A DNA stretch of 21,117 bases from Oppiella nova (lineage: Eukaryota > Arthropoda > Arachnida > Sarcoptiformes > Oppiidae): positions 1-21,117 of the forward strand of contig CAJPVJ010000717.1 of assembly GCA_905397405.1 (NCBI GenBank), written 5' to 3'. Within the stretch, counting starts at the first letter, position 1. Each line of letters begins with the position of its first letter. Positions 1 through 8,480 of this stretch are shown piece after piece. A program made the translations under genes and the position numbers. The notes below the pieces were generated by a model that saw nothing but the letters and a program-made list of their open reading frames with translations, was not told the origin of the DNA and searched no databases.

Positions 1-302
1 AAAAGGATTACTCAATGGTTTTTTATATAGATTATTATCTGTCTGTTATTTTTTGAAAGCTTTTTATGTCGATCGTAAAGTAATTTTAAAGTCAAATTGA
101 GGCAACAAATTTTGCGAGATCAATTTATTTTTATTTATTATATAAAATGTATATAGTTTTATATATTATTCTAATAATTATATCTATTATTCATTCAACA
201 AAAAATTGTATTTTTAAAAGTCAGATATACAGTATAAGTGATATTAGGAGTCAGTTATGCGTTGAATGAAAATGTTTTTTATCATAAATAAAAATAAGAG
301 TT

Positions 303-306
<4 letters not shown>

Positions 307-338
<32 letters not shown>
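307..338. repeat. (TC)16 microsatellite
   Basis: Uninterrupted TC array in AT-rich spacer. Confidence 0.98.
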
Positions 339-341
<3 letters not shown>

Positions 342-1210
342 AAGAAATACATGATTTTTATCGATCACTTGATTTGTGAGAAATTTATTCCCATTTTTAT
401 ATGACTTTTGAAACGCGATGTCTGTGAAGACAACACCGAAAAAAGAAAACTAAAATACATTGTCTTCTGATTAACATTTAGATAGACTTCTAAGTCATAA
501 GTTATATATGAGAAAAGGCTGGGGAACTGGCGTTTCGTATGTATGGATGCGCTGGTGGTGATAGTCAGCCAGAAATGAAATTACAGATTAAATATTTCTC
601 AGCAAAAACTCTAAAGAAATCTAATTTTGATTTTCGTTTTGCTGTTGTTTTATATTTGATTTCATTTCATGTATTTTCAATACATATAGTGTACGAGAAA
701 AATATATATAATAAATAGAATCCATTTCCCTGGACTACATGTCCAGAAGCTATACACAGGGATATTAATATAAGACATCTTATTGAAATCCATGTCCACG
801 CTCACACAGACATTGAGGGAACTCTATGTCACTATTATTTTGTGTTTAAAATTATTGGATTTATATATTTTTCATAAAGTTTTAGATTTGTCATCAAAAA
901 TAGTTTAGACAGAAATGTTCAAAGTGCAGCACAAAATACAATAAAATTTTTGCAACAAAAAAGCAAACAGTAATTTAATTTAACCTATCAGATAATCTGA
1001 ATGTAAATGAATGGACAGGCTGCTTTCTGTTGGCTTAGCCTTCGTTGTCGGTTGACATCTGTGTGTTGGGTTTGATGTCAATTCATATTTAGTTTCAATT
1101 TTAAACCATTACTTTCTCTCAGCTATTCCTATGTCTTGTTATCCATTTTATTGACATTTAAATTTGATTTTCTTATATATTTTTTGTGTTCATCTAATTT
1201 ATTCTCAACC

Positions 1211-1244
<34 letters not shown>
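1211..1244. repeat. (AG)n microsatellite, one interruption
   Basis: AG array with a single G-to-A break near 1234. Confidence 0.97.
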
Positions 1245-1676
1245 CCCTATGCCACATATATACACACAAATCAAATAAATACTTAATTTATATAATTTCC
1301 TTTTGAATATAAGATAAATAACTCGAATATAGAAAAGACATATAAATTATAGATATTTTTATACTAAGCTTTTAGTGCAATAAATAATTTATAATATTTA
1401 ATATTGTATTATTTTGCTATAGAAATTGCAACATAACAACCCACTAAATAATGTATTTGTCAAATATATACGTATATATTCTTTATGAAAGCAAATTCAT
1501 CTTAAATATGGATTTTATTTGGTTTATTTAACCCGGAATGTTTCAAATTAATTTCTCGGAACAAAAATTTTAATTACAGGTAATCTATTTAATGTTCAAA
1601 AATGTTTTTTACTGTTATATATGTTTTTGATATATTAGCGCAAAGCCTAATGGTTTGCGTAAAATCAGTGCTTAAT

Positions 1677-1679
<3 letters not shown>

Positions 1680-1710
<31 letters not shown>
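1680..1710. repeat. (GA)n microsatellite
   Basis: 31 bp uninterrupted. It creates the Arg-Glu run of a spurious 107-codon frame. Confidence 0.97.
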
Positions 1711-1714
<4 letters not shown>

Positions 1715-2277
1715 CATTAAAATCTATATGAATAGTGAAATAGATTTATATATTTTACTAACACTCATAATCATAATAATAATCGTAATTATCTCCGAAA
1801 ACTTTTCTAACATTCATTTCAATTCACTTTTCTATTCATTTAATTTCGAGTGTATTCTCAACCGAGAGAAAAATATTGCAAATGTTTTATTGCCTCAAAA
1901 TTCGCATTGTTTTAGTAGTCAGTGAAAAATAGGCACTAATTTAGACACAAATTTTCGGTAAATAACCTAATTTCACAAACAATACAAATAAGGCGAGCAT
2001 TAGTATATTGAGTACTTTTAAACTCACTTACGGACTTTTACAAATTAATCAAAATAATAATTATTATTATTAGTAACTTTTATTGCAAAAACATTTGTTT
2101 TAATTAAGAATTTGAAAATTATTAATTTATATCAAAAAATACATTCATTTTGCATACATGTATAAAAATATTTTTATTCATTTATTGTATTCATTTCTAA
2201 ATGCATTTACATTAAAAATTATTTATACATTGTGTATATTAATATATTGTGAGTATTTGACATAATATAATACAAAG

Positions 2278-2533
2278 AATTTCTATATTAAATAACAAAA
2301 ATAATATATTTAATTAGAGAATATTTTTATTTAAATATCAAAATACAAATAAAGTTAGTATAATATGAAAATTGTTGAATAAAATTATTGTTGTTCTTAG
2401 CATTGAATTTCTATATTAAATAACAAAAATAATATATTTAATTAGAGAATATTTTTATTTAAATATCAAAATACAAATAAAGTTAGTATAATATGAAAAT
2501 TGTTGAATAAAATTATTGTTGTTCTTAGCATTG
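2278..2533. repeat. perfect 128-bp tandem duplication at head of unit A
   Basis: Bases 2278-2405 are repeated exactly at 2406-2533. The same segment occurs once more at 3931 onward as the start of unit B. The left edge of the 128-mer coincides with the left edge of the large unit, so the first copy could be the remnant of a third, internally deleted unit. It could also be an assembly overlap artefact, because the length matches the other 128-bp duplication in this window. Confidence 0.93.
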
Positions 2534-2836
2534 GACTAAGCTAAGTTAATACTACAAATAGCAAACTAAATATACATTTTATATAATACATTTAACAAAG
2601 ACTTTGTTATATAATTTTTTTTAAACTATACAAAAATAGCAAAAACACACATTATTCATATAAGATAGAAATATTTATATATCTTACAAGTTATTGTCAT
2701 TTAATCATTTGATAGGAAAACTGATACATAAATCAAATATAAAACACTCAAATAATACGAGAGAAAACTTAGAAAAAACTTGAAATTATGTGATCAGAGA
2801 TATATCAGAGAGATATTTCAAACACATTAATAATAG

Positions 2837-2853
2837 AGTAGTCTGAGACTACT
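2837..2853. repeat. palindrome AGTAGTC-TGA-GACTACT, unit A
   Basis: Inverted repeat with 7-bp arms about 140 bp downstream of hairpin A in transcript sense. The unit B counterpart has the same arms and a changed loop. Confidence 0.55.
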
Positions 2854-2937
2854 AGTATATTGTATTTTTGAGGGGAAAATCTTCAAATGTTTTTTATTTT
2901 GTTGTAAAACATTAATCAATGGGTAGTATAAACGCAG

Positions 2938-2963
2938 ATATATATATATATATATATATATAT
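2938..2963. repeat. (AT)13 microsatellite beside mir-124 copy A
   Basis: It occupies the same site as the (AG)n array at 4471-4502 in unit B, directly after the shared bases GTATAAACGCAG. Confidence 0.96.
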
Positions 2964-2995
2964 CTATGATTTGTCTATATAATGGATGTATTAGG

Positions 2996-3076
2996 CCTTA
3001 GCTCTTGGCATTCACCGCGTGCCTTATGGTACTGGATCTACACATCGAGGCAACGAAGTGAACACGGAGAGTATGG
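2996..3076 (-). ncRNA. mir-124: mir-124 primary hairpin, copy A
   Basis: MicroRNA precursor. Read on the minus strand, the 3' arm at 3026-3004 is the 23-nt mature miR-124-3p, beginning U-AAGGCAC (seed) and ending GUGAAUGCCAAG; I recognise it as the full canonical bilaterian sequence. The 5' arm at 3066-3044 starts CGUGUUCAC, as in known miR-124-5p. The arms pair: GUGUUCAC with GUGAAUGC, then GCCU with AGGC next to a loop of about 20 nt; the lower stem CUCU/AGAG and CC.UA/UAAGG extends to 3076 and 2996. miR-124 is cut by Drosha and Dicer, loaded into Argonaute, and is the classic neuron-enriched microRNA of bilaterians. This copy lies in unit A of a tandem duplication, with a (TA)n array about 30 bp beyond its 3' side. 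The hairpin is identical to copy B. Identity is near certain; expression of this particular copy is unknown. Confidence 0.96.
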
Positions 3077-3525
3077 CACAACCAGTTTGGTCACCACCAC
3101 CACAACCACTATAACATGGATAATGAACACAGTCTTACGAGTGCATTATCATACATAAGGTTAAATCAGAGCTATACTAGTACCAATTTTACTTATATTT
3201 ATGTTTTCTAGCATAAACCAATTTATTCAACAGAAATAATCAGTAAAATGTTAAGATTATTAATAAAATTAATAAGTTATCTGTTCAAGCAAGCAAAGTT
3301 TAAAAGTTTTATGACTATAGCACTTACTATGAAAGATTATAATGAATATTTTTCGATTACTATAATTTATAGTAATTTATAGTCTATAAATATCCCAATG
3401 TGTTGATTTGGTATCCAATGAATAGATATGTTGTTTCAGTCTATTTTAAATCCATTTATATAAAAAATATTAATAATTTTTTAAATATTAAAAATATATT
3501 TTACACCTCACTTATTACGGTATGT

Positions 3526-3547
3526 CGTTATACCCCGAGGTATAACG
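3526..3547. repeat. short perfect inverted repeat CGTTATACC/GGTATAACG
   Basis: Two 9-bp arms, 3526-3534 and 3539-3547, with a 4-nt loop CCGA. The corresponding site in unit B (about 4980-5002) keeps the right arm GGTATAACG but has lost the left arm. It is 450 bp upstream of hairpin A; function unknown. Confidence 0.6.
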
Positions 3548-3807
3548 GCAGTTTCATCAACCTCACTTTACACCAGCTTGACTGTGCTTGTACGGGAATA
3601 CGGTAATTATTAAATTTCTAGTAACAATTATATTTAACTTTTAAATTAGATATTACAACACAGATATTAATACGTTATCACTAATAAAGTAAAAATTTAA
3701 AATGAACAAGTAATATTTGAATAATATATAAAACTATTTCCAGACAAAAAGGTGGAGAGATTTTGCTGAACACAACACGAGTCTAATCTCTGCCTCTCAA
3801 CGACTCT

Positions 3808-3930
3808 CGTATGACGTATAGCTCGTCGCAAACGCTGAAGCGTTTTGTGGCCCCAAAAACACGCGCCAACACGTGGCGAACGGCCGTCCGATATGTCTGA
3901 GGAGTTATACGATAGTAGAGGAGAGAGAGA
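3808..3930 (-). promoter_or_regulatory. GC-rich conserved block upstream of mir-124 copy A
   Basis: A 123-bp GC-rich island in AT-rich surroundings, about 0.73 kb upstream of hairpin A on the minus strand. It is identical to 5513-5635. It holds TGACGTA (3812-3818, CRE-like), the palindrome AAACGCT-GA-AGCGTTT (3830-3845), and an E-box CACGTG (3870-3875) whose flanks form CGCCA/TGGCG. The motif names are by pattern only. Position, composition and sequence identity suggest a promoter or enhancer; nothing in the sequence fixes a start site. Confidence 0.4.
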
Positions 3931-4372
3931 AATTTCTATATTAAATAACAAAAATAATATATTTAATTAGAGAATATTTTTATTTAAATATCAAAATACA
4001 AATAAAGTTAGTATAATATGAAAATTGTTGAATAAAATTATTGTTGTTCTTAGCATTGCATTAAACTAAATTAATACTACAAATAGCAAACTAAATATAC
4101 ATTTAATATAATACATTTAACAAAGACTTTGTTATATAATTTTTTTTAAAACTATACAAAAATAGCAAAAACACACATTATTCATATAAGATAGAAATAT
4201 TTATATATCTTACAAGTTATTGTCATTTAATCATTTGATAGGAAAACTGATACATAAATCAAATATAAAATACACAAATAATACGAGAGAAAACTTAGAA
4301 AAAACTTAAAATTATATGATCAGAGATATATCAGAGAGATATTTCAAACACATTAATAATAGAGTAGTCCGA

Positions 4373-4389
4373 GACTACTAGTCTATTAT
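4373..4389. repeat. palindrome AGTAGTC-CGA-GACTACT, unit B
   Basis: Counterpart of 2837-2853. The only difference is in the loop (CGA instead of TGA); both arms are intact. It may be a protein-binding site or a structured element of the primary transcript; undetermined. Confidence 0.55.
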
Positions 4390-4468
4390 ATTTTTTGTAT
4401 TTTTGAGGGATAAATCTTGAAGTGTTTTTTATTTTGTTGTAAAACATTAATCAATGGGTAGTATAAAC

Positions 4469-4470
<2 letters not shown>

Positions 4471-4502
<32 letters not shown>
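4471..4502. repeat. (AG)16 microsatellite beside mir-124 copy B
   Basis: Same site as the (AT)13 array of unit A, after the shared GTATAAACGC. Confidence 0.96.
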
Positions 4503-4508
<6 letters not shown>

Positions 4509-4547
4509 AGTAAATAAATTATTTGTCTATATAATGGATGTATTAGG

Positions 4548-4628
4548 CCTTAGCTCTTGGCATTCACCGCGTGCCTTATGGTACTGGATCTACACATCGA
4601 GGCAACGAAGTGAACACGGAGAGTATGG
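4548..4628 (-). ncRNA. mir-124: mir-124 primary hairpin, copy B
   Basis: Second mir-124 precursor, same strand, 1,552 bp upstream (in transcript sense) of copy A. Mature miR-124-3p is at 4578-4556 and the 5p arm at 4618-4596. Every base of the hairpin matches copy A, so both would yield the same mature RNA and sequencing of mature RNA could not tell them apart. The base-pairing is as in copy A. It sits in unit B, whose downstream flank has an (AG)n array where copy A has (TA)n, and whose upstream flank diverges after 4661. Both copies could be processed from one minus-strand primary transcript, because they are close together and co-oriented; that is inference. An assembly duplication is unlikely because the flanks differ by many substitutions and indels. 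Confidence 0.95.
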
Positions 4629-4675
4629 CACAACCAGTTTGGTCACCACCACCACAACCACAGCTTTATGATACC

Positions 4676-5042
4676 TTACCGGCATACCGGTATAAAGTGA
4701 GGCATAGATTTATGAATGGTCATGCATAAGATTAAATCAGAGCTATACTAGTATCAATTTTACTTATATTTATGTTATCTAGCATAAATCAATTTATTCA
4801 ACAGAAATAAATAGTAAAATGTTAAGATTATTAATAAAATTAATAAGATATGTTAGTAGTGATAAGTCTCTACTTACTACTTATGTTGTTTCAGTCTATT
4901 TTAAATCCATTTATATAAAAAATATTAATAATTTTTAAAATATTAAAAACACATTTTACATCTCACTTATTACGGCATGCCATTCTACCTCGGGGTATAA
5001 CGGCAGTTTCACCAACCTCACTTTACACCAGCATACCTGTGC
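4676..5042. mobile_element. possible MITE-like relic (imperfect 27-bp inverted repeats)
   Basis: The segment 4676-4702 read on the minus strand begins CCTCACTTTATACC and matches 5016-5042 (CCTCACTTTACACC...) at 20 of 27 positions. The two inverted ends enclose about 310 bp with no coding capacity. Unit A keeps only the right-hand counterpart (3561 onward). No target-site duplication was identified. It may be a degenerate non-autonomous element or chance similarity within a repeat-rich region. Confidence 0.25.
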
Positions 5043-5066
5043 TTGTGCGAGAATACGGTAATTATT

Positions 5067-5319
5067 AAATTTGAGTTTATTATTTATAGACGCCGTGCAC
5101 TCAACTACTGTTGATATTCTGTGCGCACGTCTTAAACAGATATAAGTATTAATAACAGAAAACAATAAAAAACACTAAGACTTAACAATTATTAAAGAAA
5201 AATTAGGGTTTTTAAAAAACAATTTTTTAAACAAATACAAAATTACGAAAATTAGGCAAATTTCTTAGCTTAACATCAATTGAATTATAGACTTCTATAT
5301 CATTATAGAAAATAGTATA
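5067..5319. other. 253-bp segment present only in unit B
   Basis: Unit A runs directly from ATTAAATTT to CTAGTAAC, whereas unit B has 253 bp between the two AAATTT sextets at 5067-5072 and 5320-5325. I see no terminal inverted repeats and no coding sequence. The six-base microhomology fits a deletion in A at least as well as an insertion in B. Confidence 0.75.
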
Positions 5320-5512
5320 AAATTTCTAGTAACAAATATATTTAACTTTTAAATTAGATATTACAACACCAATACGTTATCACTATTAAAGTAAAAATTT
5401 AAAATTAACAAATAATATTTGAAAAATATATAAAACTAATGCCAGACAAAAAGGAGGAGAGATTTTGCTGAACACATAACACGAGTCTAATCTCTGCCTC
5501 TCAACGACTCTC

Positions 5513-5635
5513 TCGTATGACGTATAGCTCGTCGCAAACGCTGAAGCGTTTTGTGGCCCCAAAAACACGCGCCAACACGTGGCGAACGGCCGTCCGATAT
5601 GTCTGAGGAGTTATACGATAGTAGAGGAGAGAGAG
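5513..5635 (-). promoter_or_regulatory. GC-rich conserved block upstream of mir-124 copy B
   Basis: Exact counterpart of the block at 3808-3930, about 0.88 kb upstream of hairpin B. It contains TGACGTA at 5518-5524, the AAACGCT/AGCGTTT palindrome at 5536-5551 and the CACGTG E-box at 5576-5581. It closes the duplicated array; the next bases are unique. The role as a promoter or enhancer is inferred from composition and position. Confidence 0.4.
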
Positions 5636-5720
5636 AGCAGAGGAAATCCGTCCAGATGTGGTCTCAATAAGATATTTTGTGCGCAAAATAAGGGTCGAGA
5701 CTATATGTGTGTAGTTTTGG

Positions 5721-5722
<2 letters not shown>

Positions 5723-5759
<37 letters not shown>
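5723..5759. repeat. (GA)n microsatellite
   Basis: 37 bp, about 90 bp past the end of the mir-124 array. Confidence 0.97.
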
Positions 5760-5762
<3 letters not shown>

Positions 5763-6281
5763 TGAACTCTGAACCCCCAATAGTATTGTTATTATAAATT
5801 GCACGTCACTTTTAAAAATTTACATTAAGTGTGAGTCTAATAGAGTGCGAGTGGAATATACCCTATGAGGGAGTATATGGGAGAGCGAGAGCCATGTGTT
5901 GTCTCTCTGCATCTCTTTCCCCTCCACCTGCCCCCACACATACTGTGTGCTCGTGCAATGGTTACCTTTTGGGCCAGTATTTTGTATTCAGCAGTGAAGG
6001 GGAGATAATTTGCGAGCTCAGGGCATACCGACCGGTGTGTGTATGTATGAGTGAATAGGCGCTTATGTCTCTCTGTCTCTCTCTCCCGTTCCCCTTGTAT
6101 GAGCTGCACGTACCACATGCGCGCGTTTGTAAGCAAAAAAGGTGGTAATCGTGAGCCCCCTCTGAACCCCTCCGAAATCTGCTGCTCTCAACAGCACTGT
6201 TCACTCTCTGTCTCATTATTTTTTCGCTCTCTTACTGTGTCTTTACCCCCAAAAATCTGCTTAAAATACATAACAGCCCTC

Positions 6282-6284
<3 letters not shown>

Positions 6285-6321
<37 letters not shown>
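6285..6321. repeat. (GA)n microsatellite
   Basis: 37 bp uninterrupted. Confidence 0.97.
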
Positions 6322-6326
<5 letters not shown>

Positions 6327-6479
6327 GGGAGAGTATGAGGGGTAGCAATAAGCAGATGGTAATGATTGGACTCAATGCGCGTTTCATAGCACGTATATAC
6401 TCTATGGTGTGAATGATCACCGAAACCAATAGAGACAATAGACTAACCAATGTGTCCTAAAATAGGACAATATTTGTAA

Positions 6480-8443
6480 TGTGTTTTAGTATGGCTTTAA
6501 CACAACAACTATGTGTTAGCCGTTTGAATGCCAGTAAACATGCGATACGCGAATCAATGGCTAATGTTTTTTAACGATCATCTCATGGTTTGGCTATTTT
6601 TCGTCACATAAACCGCACAAATAATTAATGAATGGAGAAATAACTTATATTTATGTTTATCTTAATAAATAAATATATCGCAAAATACCCGACACTTACA
6701 TTAGATATAAATCACATCAATCATAGAAAATGAATTAAACAAAAAATCAAGTATACAATTAAAATCCATTTTTTGTTATCAAACCCTACCTTTCAGTTTG
6801 CAGTCATTGTGTTTGAAAATACATGTAAAGTATTAAAGCCTATCTCTACTACTCTTTAATTCGCTGTGAATTCATTCAACTATATTGTGAATCCATGAGT
6901 AACTACTTTCCCATCGCCCTAACCCCGTATAACCCCTTCCCAAATGGTCTGTCAGACAAAGTTTTCATACAGTTTTACGATCGACTGATGAAAATGAGGG
7001 GATTTTTTGTCACTCTCTCTGATCTCGATTATAGCATTCACTATGTATTGTATTAAATGTTAACTTTAGTCTACTGTTAACATATTAGATAAGGGGCTGT
7101 AAAATATATGCAAATTTGATTCATAGACACACAATCAGTCCTAAGCTTATGAAATGAAACGACAGCCCGAAAACCTACTGTCTCTCTGTCTGTCCCTCAT
7201 TTAGGAAAGCCGTGTGTATTAGTGCTCTCGAGAAAAACTACTACCGACTCAATGGTATGAATGAATGAATCCAAATGCAGACAAATGAATGGAGACTTTG
7301 AATGAAACCAAACGACTCGTGTGTATACGAGTATTGTAATCGCTATGAGAGTATAGAGAGAATGGGATCTAAAAAACAGTGAATTTTGTTTTTTCCTGCA
7401 TTTGTGTGAAATGTAATTCACAATCGTATCGCTCGTTATATTCATAGCCAGTGTTTTCCCAAAAACTACAGACACTCCAGACATACGTAACCGTCCATTC
7501 ACTCGCCTTTTCCACTCTCACTCTCCACTACTACCGGTCCCCTTCCAACCGCACCTAAGCCATACAGTTTCAGGGCTTAAACTATGTAGTGTGTGCTGGC
7601 TTATCGAGTGAGCATTTCTAGCATTAGTGATACTATTTTTTTTAAAAACTCATATAAATAGTGAACGATATTTGCCATATATATTATGTGTGGATCAATA
7701 CATTTAGAGTATAGTATATTGTGTGCCGATTCCACACCCAGTACTCACTCAGTGTATGAGTTGTAGTATAAAACACAGCCATATATATGAGCTATTATTA
7801 TAAAATCCACTTTTCATTTCATTTCACTCTCCCTTTCCTCATACTCCCTGTGCTCTCCATGTTCTCATAGGGTTTGCCAAAAGACTATTACAAATTACAG
7901 GCCATATATATATAAGGTTACAATATATTGAAAGTCAAATCACACGTTGAGAATAGATTTCCTCTACTTTTTTGATGCCATATATTCCTTATCGACAAAT
8001 AAATTGAAATGTAATACAGCGTAAGTATTAATGCATTAATCGTCGCGAAAAATATATCTATTATTTTTGTTTCACTGTTACACAGAAACTGAATATCAAA
8101 TACATAGCTCTCTATGTGTGAGATGGTATTATTAATCATAAATAATAGATGAGATATAAAAATATATAGTGTATTGCGAGCGAACACCATTGCCTCTAAT
8201 TTCATAAACATATTAACAGTGGAAATGAATTTAATATATTGTATAAAAATTTATACATGTAATGTGGAAATTGCTTTTAATGTATAAACAATTTTTTATT
8301 GCAATCTTTCGGTGCTTTTCAGTTTCCATTAGATTGTATGCATTTCTCGTGTATTGTTTTAATGCATTGCAGTGAAGCATATGTTTTGAGGGCAAAAACT
8401 AAAACTATTTGAAAATGTAGTTTCCATTAGTTGCGAGAAATTG

Positions 8444-8480
<37 letters not shown>

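Larger units (their letters stand above)
1..2277. other. AT-rich spacer left of the mir-124 array
   Basis: Apart from three GA/TC arrays I see no gene. The 107-codon frame at 1602-1925 runs through a GA array and is compositionally AT-rich noise. If the mir-124 transcript is minus-strand, its 3' part would lie here, but I could not identify an acceptor or polyadenylation site with confidence. Confidence 0.6.
2278..3930 (-). repeat. mir-124 tandem duplication, unit A
   Basis: First of two head-to-tail units carrying mir-124. It starts at AATTTCTATATTAAATAAC (also the first bases of unit B at 3931) and ends in the GA-rich string at 3912-3930. Its first 128 bp are themselves duplicated (2278-2405 and 2406-2533). 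The order is: AT-rich head, small AGTAGTC palindrome, (TA)n, mir-124 hairpin, CAC/ACC-rich bit, AT-rich middle, a CGTTATACC inverted repeat (3526-3547), and a GC-rich end. Relative to unit B it has about 150 bp of its own at 3277-3426, lacks 253 bp after 3617, and has a different block at 3110-3157. Confidence 0.9.
3931..5635 (-). repeat. mir-124 tandem duplication, unit B
   Basis: Second unit, abutting unit A with no spacer. It aligns with A from its first base through the hairpin and on to the GC-rich end at 5513-5635, with scattered substitutions. Differences are concentrated at four places: an (AG)16 array replacing (TA)13; 4662-4729 replacing 3110-3157; 34 bp at 4848-4881 where A has about 150 bp; and an additional 253 bp at 5067-5319. 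Unique sequence starts around 5636 with GCAGAGGAAATCC. The many differences argue that both units are real and that the duplication is not brand new. Confidence 0.9.
5636..6480. other. moderately GC-rich intergenic stretch between GA arrays
   Basis: It contains short CT-, CCCC- and CACA-rich bits and overlapping frames on both strands of 60-99 codons, whose peptides are low-complexity (Arg-Glu, Ser-Leu, Thr-His) and unrecognised. No gene is called. Confidence 0.5.

Noticed and set aside
1602-1925. 107-codon plus-strand frame
   Set aside because: It runs through a (GA)n array (Arg-Glu run) and AT-rich spacer; no recognisable domain.
2996-3109. Initially considered a tRNA or 5S-like gene because of its GC-rich, structured look
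   Set aside because: No A/B box pair or cloverleaf; the minus strand is plainly a mir-124 hairpin.
2278-5635. The whole mir-124 duplication as an assembly artefact
   Set aside because: The two units differ by numerous substitutions, different microsatellites and at least three large indels, which a simple overlap error would not create. The 128-bp head duplication is judged separately.
5798-5804. ATTGCAC, resembling the mir-92 seed
   Set aside because: A single heptamer with no hairpin; expected by chance in 21 kb.
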